DNA of 64,000 bases from Microglena sp. YARC (GCA_022414725.1 CM039462.1:44702945-44766944), one strand, 5' to 3'. Counted from the first letter of the stretch, positions 49,880 through 58,588 are shown. Program-made: numbers and translations. Notes: generated by a model not told the origin, from the letters alone.

Positions 49880-50770
49880 ATGTACAACTTGGACAGACGG
49901 TCGATTGTGGTACACATGTACACATTGCTGCAAAGTTTGAGGAGAGTGGCTATACTTGCGAATGTAAGCCACATGACAGTCTCGAGGTGGATCTCAAACC
50001 CCACTAAAAAAGTGTACAACCGGAATAAACCTACAAAATCGGATGTGGTCATAGAGTTCTTAAAGGCGTCATTAAAAATAGATCCATTCACATCTCTTGC
50101 TGTTCTTCGTCATAAGGTAAAGGATGCTTTCGGATTTGAGGTATCAAAAGAATTGATTCGCGTTGTGATAAAAAGGCTTGGGCTCACAAAGAAAAAAGCA
50201 AAGTTCTTCTCCAGGCCTGATAACTTATATGAGAAAACCACGTCATTCATAAGCCAAAGGGAACGGTTAAAAGAGGAAGGGAGGACTTTTGTATCGATCG
50301 ACGAAACTTCATTTGGAAGACATACGAGAGACGTGTTTGGCTACTCACCAAAGGGAGAGCTACTGGTTGTACCGAGGTTGAGACCTAGGGTGACGACAAT
50401 GTCGGCACTTTGTCTTATTCAACAAGGAAAAGGAGACATTTATTTTAACATCAGGCAAGGGTCTTTTAACACGCATACTTTTGTTGAGTTTTTAGAAAAT
50501 TTGGACTGTCCAACTGACACAGTAATTATACTTGACAACGTTGCTTTTCACCACTCCAAGAAGGTCAAAACACTTGCAGCTTCAAGGGGTGGGAGCTCCT
50601 ATACACTCCTCCCTACTCACCTTGGTTCAACCCAATAGAAGGGGTGTTCTCCATCGTCAAACGCGATTTCTATAAAAGCCAAGATGTGTATAAGGCTTTG
50701 AGTTATGTTAAAGAGAAACACGTAGAGGCTTTTTTTCGAAAGTCATTGAATACAATTTCTGGACCTTGAT
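49880..50770 (+). pseudogene. IS630/Tc1-mariner-type DDE transposase, one frameshift
   Basis: I chose ATG 49880 (MYNLDRRSIVVHMYTLL) because it opens a helix-turn-helix (RRVAILANVSHMTVSRWIS). The catalytic core has Asp in SIDETSF (about 50300), Asp in IILDNVAFHH (about 50534) and Glu in PPYSPWFNPIEG (about 50638). The last is reached only after a one-base frame change near 50590, by the A in TTCAAGGGG; the spacing then is DD34E, as expected for IS630. Without it the first frame stops at 50638. It cuts the element out at its terminal repeats and inserts it at TA. The frame change has no classical slippery heptamer, so it is a mutation or sequencing error rather than clear programmed shifting. 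It is probably co-transcribed with the Fanzor. Confidence 0.85.
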
Positions 50771-50798
50771 ACAAGGAAATAGATACATTGTCTACTAA

Positions 50799-52859
50799 AT
50801 GGAGACGATAGTCAATAAAGAGCCTCCGGACAAGCGTACGCGACCGGACCGGGCGGCCAAAATTAAGGACAGGAAAAACGGCGAGGAGAACGTGGTAAAG
50901 TGTACACTGAGTCGAATCATAGCGGATAAGGACAACAAGGACGTTATCACCAAGGTGATTAAGGAGCGGGTCGACAGCGTATCCAAGAGGACTTATCTTG
51001 CCGGTGTTGCTGTGAACCGGATATTAAAAGAAGTCTTCGAGGGGGTACCAGATGCGAAACTTCACACTGTAAGTGTCCCTAGCGTCGACCAGAACTTCAT
51101 TCGTCAGCTTATGGTAGGGTCGAGACAGGCGCACATGGAGACGAGGGACGCCACAGTCGAAAGGTTCTTTCACAACAACTATTGGTTTAGGGAGAAGATT
51201 GAGGGGCGCGAGGTAATTGTGAAAAAGAAGAAACAATACGTGGGTGCCATCGCTCGCTACGATGGCGATCGAAACCTGTACAGCCACGCGTCGAAGAAGT
51301 ACCTGACCAATTTCAATAACCACTACAGAGTCCATCTCTCCACATGGATCAAGAAGTTCGTTTACTCGAAGGAAAACAGGATCTTGGCCAAGGAGTTCAA
51401 AGATGAGCACGGCATTGACGAGACCGTATTCCACCGATACCTCCTCTACGATATCCACTCTTGGGGAGTAAAGGAAGACCTCATAGCGATACATTCTCTC
51501 CTACCGGAGCGAACAAAGATGTTGCTGAAGATTCAGCACTCGATCATCGGACGGGACGAGATCAACCGACAGTGGCTTAAGAGCGTTTCCAACAGCGCCA
51601 AGATGATCCGGTACAACGTCTTTATCAATCGATACCTCGAGGCCACAGAGGACGAGGGCTACGCCAAGCTGGTCAACATCGCTCCCATCCCAACAGTCAA
51701 GCACTCCTTCATCACGATAGACACCGACGGCCTACTGGGCGTCCTCAAGGACGTGGGTCTCGTCGAGAGTCTCGAAAAGACGCTGACGAACAAGGAGCAC
51801 TGGGAGTCGGTCTTCGATGTGGAAAACATCCGTTCTACTGGGAAAGGTGTGTTTACATGCACCATAGACACTGACGGCGTAATGGCTTGTACCCACTTTC
51901 TTAGGGCCGAGAAGAAAAAGATTTCAATCAAGGACGACGGAACGGCGATTAAGAAGCAGACCAAGACTCTCCGCAAGTTTTCCGAGTCCGACCCCAATGT
52001 GGTGGTCGTTGCAAACGACCCTGGCCGCTGCAACATTGCCTTTTTGACTTGGAAGAAAAATAAGGTCGAAGAAAAAGATAATGGGGGTAGGAAGAGGAAG
52101 AGGCACTGCGAGTTCGGGAGCAAGAGACTCACGCGGGAGCGGTACTACGTTGAGAGCGGGGTCTTCAAATCTAGAGGTCCGACCAAGAAGTGGTTGTCTA
52201 ACATCCAGGACTGCCTTGACGACCTGAAGGACAACAGTCCCAAGCGCACATCTCTAGAGTCGTTTGACGCTTACGTGACTGTAATGGTCAACCATTGGGA
52301 TTCTCGATGGGGGGAGATGTCCAAGTCTCGGTGGGGCGCGCAGCGCCTGCGGCTCTACGGTGGCAAGAAACGTGTCTTAGCACGCTTCTTCAACGAGGTC
52401 CAGGCGGATGTCGGTGAGAGGAAAACAATTGTCATCGCATACGGTTCTTCTAAGTTTGCCCCTGGTGGCAAGGGTGAACTTTCTGTCCCTACAACGAGCG
52501 CGTTCAATGCGTTTAGAGACCGTTTCAAGGGGCGAGTTGCCGTCATTGACGAATTCCGTACCACAAAGATCTGGCACAAGGACAGCACCACCGTCCTCCA
52601 GAGTGTGCAATCCGAAAAAAAAGGGCGCACGGTTCGAGGCTTGCTATGGTGCAGTTCCACCATGGAGAACAGCAAGTTGTTTGTAAACCGTGACCTAAAT
52701 GCAGCCATTAACATCCACAATTGCTTTACAATGTACCCAACCCGCCCCGGAATTCTTGCGAGGCCAAAGAAATATTGCAAACTGGAAGTTGTGGTAGGAC
52801 GCACAATTGATTACAAGCTGACAGGTTCTTTACAGAACGCAGTGTCGAGCGAAGTGTAG
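50799..52859 (+). CDS. Fanzor (eukaryotic/viral TnpB-like RNA-guided nuclease), 686 aa
   Basis: Intact frame from ATG 50799. The RuvC-like core is in the C-terminal 290 residues: Asp407 in VVANDPGRCNIA (RuvC-I), IVIAYGSSKF, Glu585 in AVIDEFRTTK (RuvC-II region), and Asp632 in VNRDLNAAINIH (RuvC-III). The N-terminal 400 residues are basic and would hold the RNA- and DNA-recognition parts, giving a length like the longer Fanzor class. The four-cysteine zinc ribbon that usually lies between the Glu and the last Asp is not there: only Cys618 in RGLLWC remains. Fanzor proteins are guided by an RNA from the element's 3' end to cut DNA, which probably helps element retention. It sits 28 bp after the transposase. 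Confidence 0.88.
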   Translation: METIVNKEPPDKRTRPDRAAKIKDRKNGEENVVKCTLSRIIADKDNKDVITKVIKERVDSVSKRTYLAGVAVNRILKEVFEGVPDAKLHTVSVPSVDQNFIRQLMVGSRQAHMETRDATVERFFHNNYWFREKIEGREVIVKKKKQYVGAIARYDGDRNLYSHASKKYLTNFNNHYRVHLSTWIKKFVYSKENRILAKEFKDEHGIDETVFHRYLLYDIHSWGVKEDLIAIHSLLPERTKMLLKIQHSIIGRDEINRQWLKSVSNSAKMIRYNVFINRYLEATEDEGYAKLVNIAPIPTVKHSFITIDTDGLLGVLKDVGLVESLEKTLTNKEHWESVFDVENIRSTGKGVFTCTIDTDGVMACTHFLRAEKKKISIKDDGTAIKKQTKTLRKFSESDPNVVVVANDPGRCNIAFLTWKKNKVEEKDNGGRKRKRHCEFGSKRLTRERYYVESGVFKSRGPTKKWLSNIQDCLDDLKDNSPKRTSLESFDAYVTVMVNHWDSRWGEMSKSRWGAQRLRLYGGKKRVLARFFNEVQADVGERKTIVIAYGSSKFAPGGKGELSVPTTSAFNAFRDRFKGRVAVIDEFRTTKIWHKDSTTVLQSVQSEKKGRTVRGLLWCSSTMENSKLFVNRDLNAAINIHNCFTMYPTRPGILARPKKYCKLEVVVGRTIDYKLTGSLQNAVSSEV

Positions 52860-52931
52860 AAGATAAACACATACAAGAGGATTTTGGGGGACTCGGCATA
52901 TTATGTAACATAATTCCCTTGTCCGAGTGTA
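52838..52931 (+). ncRNA. Candidate guide-RNA (omega/fRNA) scaffold at the Fanzor right end
   Basis: The last codons of the Fanzor and the 72 bp after it are the only part conserved in the relic at 36714-36823. The strand can fold: GGGGGACTCGG (52886-52896) faces CCGAGT (52923-52928), and between them ATTATGT (52900-52906) faces ACATAAT (52908-52914). In TnpB and Fanzor systems the scaffold RNA comes from exactly this overlap of gene end and element end, and the guide is the flanking DNA, here TAGACCCGTCGATTGGGG from 52932. Expression is not shown by sequence. Confidence 0.5.
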
Positions 52932-53146
52932 TAGACCCGTCGATTGGGGACTCTTTGCAAACTCCGCGCCAGACTACGCTGTCTGCATTCATGTTGACAA
53001 GCGGAAATATCGCTGCATGTCTTTTGATGCCTTGATTTTTTTGTGTCAATCACCTGAAGACAGTATCTGTATTGACAAGATCGGTTACAAATCTTGAATT
53101 GGTCAACTTTTCAGAATCCCCAAAATATAAGGTGTCCCAATATCAA
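52932..53146. other. Intergenic region after the transposon
   Basis: About 215 bp between the right end of the element and the next ATG. It would hold the promoter of the following gene; no motif is certain. Confidence 0.4.
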
Positions 53147-55398
53147 ATGTCCCTATCTGTGACATGCAACATTCGTACGGGGATATTCTCTGTGTCTATT
53201 ATTTTAGCTATCGTCGTTATTGCATTACTGATTGCATTACTCTACCAGAGGATGTTAGGGTCAAGATATCGTGAGACATTCGAAGAATCCTCCTCTAACA
53301 ACCAGAAGTACTTGTCTGTCGTTCATACCCAGCCTTCGCATCGTGTGTTTATCGATGACATTGAAGAGTCAATTACGACCGACGTCATGTCTGTGTTGGC
53401 CCCATTGGATGCTTATGGTCTTACGGTTGTCCGTGGTTCGAAGGGACCTGATACGCTTCGAAAACTCGAAAAAGAACGTGGGTACACTCACGTCACATAT
53501 AGCAAATTGATCGTTGCGGATGCTCTCTCCGCTTCGATATCTTTGCCTACAGGTTCACTTTTGGTCGTTACCTTGTTCGACTCTTACAGCATCTTGTTGT
53601 TGTTTGCGGGCCCCTCGATGTCTTCTGCGTCATCCTCATCGACGCTCCGTGGAATTGCCGCCGAGAAGGGGTCATCATCCCTAGTTGTCCATTGTGTGGG
53701 GCAAGTTTCCGCTGGAGCTGTGAGTATTCTCGAGAAGCTAATGCAACGCCAAAATAACACGAAACATGTTGTGCCCGCAATGACACTAATTACCGCACCT
53801 AGAAATATAGATCCGACTCTGACTGCTGATACTTCATCTAAACTTCATAAATACGACGTTCTGGCAGTATGGGGGTCTCCTGAGTTCATTCGTGTGACGG
53901 TGAATGCAATGGGTAACAACACTAGCGCTGGTGTTAGGTGTTTGCAGTACACGGACGTTGATGACACGGCTGATTTGATGGCGGTGTCTCCATCTGTGCT
54001 CCCATCCGATGTCGATGTGAAGAACATTCTTCCTGATGCCCGTATCGGAGTAGAGCCATCGACCCGAGTGATGGCGGTGTTCAAGAGCTATACGTCCATA
54101 CTCACGCCACCAAGCATCTCTACGCCTGCTTCTGAATCCGCATCGACTTCGGCTTCTGGCTCTGCATCGACTTCGGCTTCTGGATCTGCATCGACTTCGG
54201 CTTCTGGCACCGCATCGACTTCGGCTTCGGCTTCTGGCACCGCATCGACTTCGGATTCTGTTTCTGTATTGAGTGCTGACCCTGCTTTGTCCGCGCCTAT
54301 CATCAGATCAACATTTCTGTCTCTGTCTAACAGCGAGGATGGTGCCGACCACGTGGGAATGACGAACTTAACTCTTTGGCAAGAGTCTTTAAAGATTTCT
54401 CCTGCTGTGAAGGATGCGCTTGCGCATGCGAACGAGAAGCTTATGGGTGGGTCCGTGTCCCAAGAAAAAACGACCGAGACGTTTGATGTTGGTGAAGGTC
54501 GTCGTCAGCCTGATTCTATTGGAGGTTATTATGACTCAGACGACACTCCATTACTGATTGTGCATCCTTCGAATCTCGAGATGCGTTTGGTGCGCACGGA
54601 GTTATTGTTTCACCGGGGGCGGCGTGTGGACCGTCACCGTACGTGGCTTGCTTCTGTGGGTGGCGACAGCGCCATTGTCCGTGCTGGTGACGTCGTTTTA
54701 CTAGAGCAACAGGTTGATGCGAGGAGGAATGGGTCTTACTATGTGTTGGATGTTACCTCTTCCACCTGGCTGTTGACGACACACTGGGTCTTGCGTGAGG
54801 AGAATTCAAATTCAGATTCAAATGAAAAATCGGACTCAGTTTCGGTGGTTAATGTTGACCTGCGTGCGCGGCGCGCCCAGGTTATAGTGAATAGGGGTGG
54901 GCACCGTGTTCGGTGGTGGCGCGGTTCCCCATGCATAATCCGCTTGCGTTCTTCCTCCTCTGCTTCTACTGCACAGACTTTTCTGGTGGGACGCATCGAT
55001 TCGTTTGACATGGTTAAGAACACCCTTGTCGTGGATATAGTATCGGCTCAGCCGACGGACCGTGTGTCCGACAAGGATGCCGTTGTGGAGGACGATATGT
55101 TCGGGTCTGGGTTCGTTTGCTCCACCACGTCGTCGTCTTCGGGTGTTTTTAATACGCGTTTTGCGTGTATGAATTCAGGTGGTGTGTGGGACAGACCGTG
55201 CACGGAAAACGAGGTTGTCCCTTTTTTCGTTTGGGTAGGGGTGGCAGTGTGCTTGGGGGGTGCCAAGTTCCGTCGGGGGGGACATGCGAGATGCCTCTAG
55301 GAGTTCAACGCGAAGGGTTTCGAAAATACAAAGGGAAGCCTGTTGACACCCCCCCATTATTTGCATTCGAAGGCTTGGCTCCGTTGAATTTTAGTTAG
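53147..55398 (+). pseudogene. Membrane-anchored virion-type protein with Cys-rich C-terminus, one frameshift
   Basis: I chose ATG 53147 (MSLSVTCNIRTGIF) because it is followed at once by a membrane helix (VSIILAIVVIALLIALLY); upstream in-frame codons lack an ATG. A large domain follows, then a Ser/Ala/Thr repeat at 54121-54260 and an acidic linker. Near the end, FVCSTT and RFACMNSGGVWDRPC lead into GCPFF-like and GTCEMPLGVQREGFRKYKG, but only after a one-base frame change near 55213. A paired GVWDRPC and CEMP.GV.R.G..KY tail is, as I recall, shared by virion proteins of several large DNA viruses. The unshifted frame ends at 55300 with an unlike tail. One N-terminal helix and disulphide-rich C-terminus suggest a surface membrane protein; function unknown. 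Confidence 0.6.
54121..54260 (+). repeat. Ser-Ala-Thr coding repeat
   Basis: Tandem units of 24 bp (GCATCGACTTCGGCTTCTGG) encode ASTSASGS-type repeats, with one copy carrying an extra GCTTCG pair of codons. Confidence 0.85.
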
Positions 55399-55464
55399 AA
55401 TTTCCTTTACGAACAGGGAATTTCTGTTCGACCTCCGCAGTGGTAAGTTTTGCGTTTAACGATC

Positions 55465-55491
55465 ATGTATTTTATTGTTCCGTTGACTGTA
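55465..55491 (-). mobile_element. Isolated terminal repeat of the TA-flanked family
   Basis: TATTTTATTGTTCCGTTGAC then TGTA closely matches the right ends at 39191-39217 and 59322-59349 (about 20 of 23 bases). No partner left end was found in the preceding 350 bp. It ends 5 bp before the next ATG (55497). Confidence 0.65.
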
Positions 55492-55496
55492 GGATA

Positions 55497-56147
55497 ATGG
55501 AGACGTCAGAGGATATTCTCCAAATTGCTATAGATCTTATTCGCCGTAGCCAGACCTACGAACCTAGGATAAATCTGGTTAAACCAGAAATCTCTGAAAA
55601 ACCAGATGTCGGTCAAACTATAATTTCAAACACAAACAACGAGCCCGAAAACACAGATCCCGACGGGTTCGTGCACGTTGACGCTTCTTCGTACGCTGTG
55701 GGTACATTCAAAGGATATCCAGAAAAGGATCAGGTTAGCAAAGATCCTCTGGATCCGGTCAGCAGAGATCCTCATGATCCTTATTATTGTGGTAGCAATC
55801 CTAGCGTATCCGGAAGTAGTCTTGTAAACACGACAGGGAGTTCGGCGTTACTTTCCATCGAGTACGCTGAATTCGCCCAGAAGTATCCGTACCTCTTCCG
55901 CATGTGCACGAACGTTCCTTCTCCAGAATCAGCAGATAACTTGATCAAGATTCTGCCTATGATGCTGCGTCAACGAGACCGTGTCATTGTTGCAGAAGGA
56001 AAAGGTGATGGTGACAATAATAATAATAGTAATAATGTTTTATCCGACCGACTTAAGTCGGCTACGGAGATGGTCATGCAGAGATTGAATGACACGTACA
56101 TTGCCCCTCTGGGTATCAAGCCCGTCAAATCGAGTAAGAAAAAGTAG
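55497..56147 (+). CDS. Hypothetical virion-type protein (216 aa)
   Basis: ATG 55497 (METSEDILQIAIDLI) was chosen because the sequence before it is an element terminal repeat. The middle is low-complexity with three related phrases (KDPLDPVS, RDPHDPYY and similar). The C-terminal half, AEFAQKYPYLFRMCTNVPSP then NLIKILPMMLRQRD, is a compact helical domain. An Asn run (DGDNNNNSNN) precedes the basic tail KSSKKK. A short helical 'YPYLF' domain of this sort is, by memory, common among uncharacterised proteins of large algal viruses. No membrane helix is seen. It is followed by the patatin gene 104 bp later on the same strand. Confidence 0.7.
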   Translation: METSEDILQIAIDLIRRSQTYEPRINLVKPEISEKPDVGQTIISNTNNEPENTDPDGFVHVDASSYAVGTFKGYPEKDQVSKDPLDPVSRDPHDPYYCGSNPSVSGSSLVNTTGSSALLSIEYAEFAQKYPYLFRMCTNVPSPESADNLIKILPMMLRQRDRVIVAEGKGDGDNNNNSNNVLSDRLKSATEMVMQRLNDTYIAPLGIKPVKSSKKK

Positions 56148-56251
56148 GTCTCTGACTGTAATTTTCAATAATTAATGAAATTGAATAATCTCCGGACCTG
56201 TTTCTGGTTTAAGGGGATAGGGTGTCCCAAAAATAGTTACAACTCTTACTT

Positions 56252-57097
56252 ATGTACACGAAAAACCCATGCATTGACGTTTTTCTCACGGCAGGAGGCT
56301 TAAAAGGTTCGTACCAATACGGGTTCTTCAAGGAGTTGTACGCGATACGTCCCACTGTCCGCATCAACCGCATTTTTGGAGCGTCCGTAGGTTCTCTAAA
56401 TGCAGCTCCGATATTGTTGCGACGCATGGACATTCTGGACATGTACTGGCGTAACCTTGATGGAAAACACCCATTTGATCAGATAATGGTCCCTCACTAC
56501 AATCGGTTCTTAGTTCAAGGAAAAAATTCTTACACTTTAAAGGATAATATTTGGCGTGTTCTTCGTAATGGAAGTATTTTCACGTCATTGCGTATCGATG
56601 AGGTAGAGAAGTTCTGGTGGAGTCTATCCAGTGCAGATATGTTCGCCCTTACGGAACGCCTAAACATTGTAGTTTACGACCGCTTAATGAACGCACCTGT
56701 GTATTGTTCCATTTCGAATGTGCATCCTGTGAAACGCTTGGAGGAGCTGTGCGTGTATTTGAATGCCTCCACAAGGTTCCCGGGGTTGGTCAGAATGCGT
56801 GGAGATCGTTTATTAGACGGCATATTCGTGGGTCGCGAGGATGTAAAACGTCACATCCGTGCAACCAGGGACCACGAGGATGACATGCTCCTTGTCCTCG
56901 ACACGTGCTCGGATTTGTTAATTTCTGATGAAGATAGTTACTGCACTGTCACGTTCGGTCCTCGGGTTACTAAATCAAAAGTGATGTCATTTTGCGCGTC
57001 AGAGATGGACATCGATGCCCTCATTGACGAGGGTGAACGGGACGCGCGCCGTTTTGACATACTTTTATCTTGTACGACCAACCGCTTCAATGAGTGA
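56252..57097 (+). CDS. Patatin-like phospholipase (281 aa)
   Basis: Starts at ATG 56252. The patatin signature is complete and in the right order: the glycine-rich oxyanion loop TAGGLKGSYQYG (residues 13-24), the nucleophile elbow GASVGS with Ser45, and the second catalytic residue Asp189 in LLDG. There is no signal peptide or membrane helix. The family hydrolyses acyl groups from membrane lipids by a Ser-Asp dyad; large DNA viruses and intracellular bacteria use such enzymes, perhaps for membrane remodelling or exit. Length is usual for a minimal patatin domain. It is convergent with the next gene and the two overlap by 11 bp at their 3' ends (57087-57097). Confidence 0.9.
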   Translation: MYTKNPCIDVFLTAGGLKGSYQYGFFKELYAIRPTVRINRIFGASVGSLNAAPILLRRMDILDMYWRNLDGKHPFDQIMVPHYNRFLVQGKNSYTLKDNIWRVLRNGSIFTSLRIDEVEKFWWSLSSADMFALTERLNIVVYDRLMNAPVYCSISNVHPVKRLEELCVYLNASTRFPGLVRMRGDRLLDGIFVGREDVKRHIRATRDHEDDMLLVLDTCSDLLISDEDSYCTVTFGPRVTKSKVMSFCASEMDIDALIDEGERDARRFDILLSCTTNRFNE

Positions 57098-57821
57098 GTG
57101 CGGTACACGGGGTGGGGAGGGCCATTGAAGCGGGGAAGAACGCGGCTAGAAAGATAATTGTCCTCAATAGGAGCTCGATGTTCCTTGCAAGTGCTGGTGA
57201 AGCGGTTCCTCCTGTGATCTTTGTCGGAAGAAAACGGACTAGAACACGTGTCCATGATGCCATGGGTAACAAAGTGACGAGTGCGAAGACGAGGCCTGCC
57301 ACCAATGATATCATGATCGCTCCCCATGACACACTCGTAGTAGTAGGAGTATTGGATTTTTGAATCTGAGGCATCTTTACCTCTTTCTGTAGATCTTGAA
57401 GAGACGCGTCAGTTGGATCATGGTTGACATGGTTCATATTTCCGGTATTAGTGGGGTAGTTGTTGACATGATCCACGCTTCCGTTATTATTAGGGTCATA
57501 CGTAGCGGTTTGTTGCAACGCAACTTGTTGTTGTTGATGTTGATTCTGCATAGGTTGCATAGGTTGCATAGGTTGCATATTTTGCATAGGTATGTTGGGG
57601 GTGTACATTGGTGGTGGAGGTGTCTGCATTTTGTTGTGTTGGTTATTACTATTATTGTTGTTTGAGTTGATGAATTCGAGTGTTTCGCGGACGGTATCTT
57701 CGTCATCTTCGTCCAGGTCTGCGTCCTTCATTTTCGTAGAATGCGGGATGGGCATGAACGTCGTTGCCATCGGGTTTTGTTGTTGGTGGTGGTTGGGATG
57801 GGGTGGAGATGCGTTCAGCAT
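57087..57821 (-). CDS. Gln/Asn/Pro-rich membrane protein (244 aa)
   Basis: ATG 57821 (MLNASPPHPNHHQQQ) is preferred since the upstream part of the frame overlaps the next gene on the same strand; ATG 57770 is an alternative. The first 150 residues are disordered: acidic DADLDEDDEDT, an Asn run, PPPPMYTPNIP and a repeated MQP motif (57545-57595). Two hydrophobic helices follow: WGAIMISLVAGLVFALVTLL and LLRTIIFLAAFFPASMAL. It is probably a virion or host-membrane protein with a long soluble tail. It is the last gene of a same-strand run that starts with the nuclease at 59059. Family not recognised. Confidence 0.7.
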   Translation of the reverse strand: MLNASPPHPNHHQQQNPMATTFMPIPHSTKMKDADLDEDDEDTVRETLEFINSNNNNSNNQHNKMQTPPPPMYTPNIPMQNMQPMQPMQPMQNQHQQQQVALQQTATYDPNNNGSVDHVNNYPTNTGNMNHVNHDPTDASLQDLQKEVKMPQIQKSNTPTTTSVSWGAIMISLVAGLVFALVTLLPMASWTRVLVRFLPTKITGGTASPALARNIELLLRTIIFLAAFFPASMALPTPCTALTH

Positions 57822-57859
57822 TTGGATTTGAATTGGGATACAAAACGAATCGTCACGAA

Positions 57860-58258
57860 TCAACGCATGAGAAAAAATAGGAACAACCCGGTTGTCATTG
57901 CGGATAGCGTGTGGAATACATGCGTATCCTTTATCGTGTTTTTTGTTTTTGTAGAAGGCGCGTTGTTGTACCCGATGTGTATGCGGACCGCATTGTCTAT
58001 TATCATTGAAACGTACAATGCGAACATGGTGACCATCGTTGGGTATATAACGTTCAGCTTCCAGACCTTTTTTATTACGCGCATTGATCCAATGTACACG
58101 CCAACTGCGATCAATGTAGCGACAGTTTGTATCAGGGCGATCGCTGCTTGATGTAATGGGCGTTCCTTGATGTAATTGATCTTTGATGAAAAGAGGAGCG
58201 TTGTTGCGAGTCCTGCCGTTACCACACAAACGTACACGAACAGTTGTTCTCCAATCAT
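57860..58258 (-). CDS. Four-helix membrane protein (132 aa)
   Basis: ATG 58258, only 7 bp after the stop of the preceding gene. Four hydrophobic segments are visible: LFVYVCVVTAGLATTLLF, AIALIQTVATLIAVGVYIG, VIYPTMVTMFALYVSMII and TLSAMTTGLFLFFL. No charged catalytic motif is seen and I do not recognise the family. The tight spacing implies joint expression with both neighbours. Confidence 0.75.
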   Translation of the reverse strand: MIGEQLFVYVCVVTAGLATTLLFSSKINYIKERPLHQAAIALIQTVATLIAVGVYIGSMRVIKKVWKLNVIYPTMVTMFALYVSMIIDNAVRIHIGYNNAPSTKTKNTIKDTHVFHTLSAMTTGLFLFFLMR

Positions 58259-58265
58259 TTGACAA

Positions 58266-58550
58266 CTACTTGTGTTTTTTTTGCAGTGCTCTGAGCACGA
58301 GTTTCTTTCCTCCGCCCCACACGATACCTCTTGCTCCTTGAAGAAAAGATATCGTTATGACGAGGAGACATGTCTTGAATAGGTATAACAACACGATGTA
58401 TTGTTGTTGCGTTGCTAGGAACTCGCCGATTTCATTTACTTGCACGTGTTGATGTTTGCAAAACGCGTGCAGAGCCACGAATGCGATTCCTGCTATACCG
58501 GTGATTACGTAAGGAAGAATTGTCTCTGATGTTGATCCTGCTGCAATCAT
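58266..58550 (-). CDS. Small membrane protein (94 aa)
   Basis: ATG 58550 (MIAAGSTSETILPYVITG). It has two or three hydrophobic stretches, ILPYVITGIAGIAFVALHAF and YIVLLYLFKTCLLVITISFL, then a basic Gly-rich tail (GGGKKLVLRALQKKHK). It sits 38 bp after the nuclease gene and 7 bp before the four-helix protein. Size and shape suit a small inner-membrane virion protein; family not recognised. Confidence 0.7.
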   Translation of the reverse strand: MIAAGSTSETILPYVITGIAGIAFVALHAFCKHQHVQVNEIGEFLATQQQYIVLLYLFKTCLLVITISFLQGARGIVWGGGKKLVLRALQKKHK

Positions 58551-58588
58551 GTTTACAATTACTTTACAAAATCGTACATCTTACTTTA

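Larger units (their letters stand above)
49724..52931 (+). mobile_element. IS630/Tc1-mariner-type transposon carrying a Fanzor gene
   Basis: A 3,208-bp unit. The left end reads TACAGTCGGATACGCAATAA and the right end in reverse complement reads TACACTCGGACAAGGGAATT; the first 12 bases differ at two positions. Both begin with TA, the target duplicated by this transposase superfamily. Inside are a DDE transposase gene (49880-50770) and, 28 bp further on the same strand, a full-length Fanzor gene (50799-52859). Only 72 bp separate the Fanzor stop from the right end. It lies 75 bp after the fibre gene and 215 bp before the next gene, so it interrupts neither. Linkage of Fanzor genes to eukaryotic DNA transposons including mariner types is known; this arrangement in virus-like DNA is the novel part. 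Confidence 0.85.

Noticed and set aside
50580..50600. Programmed frameshift in the transposase
   Set aside because: No slippery heptamer of the X XXY YYZ type and no clear downstream structure; mutation or read error is simpler.
55440..55497. Extension of the 55497 gene upstream to 55440
   Set aside because: The extra codons read through an element terminal repeat and start from a non-ATG codon.
56150..56160. Another element end (GACTGTA at 56154)
   Set aside because: It lacks the TTTTA.TGTTCC part seen in all other right ends, so it is probably chance.
57822..58265. Extension of the Gln/Asn-rich membrane protein up to 58265
   Set aside because: The frame is open, but it overlaps an obvious four-helix gene and reads as basic low-quality sequence.
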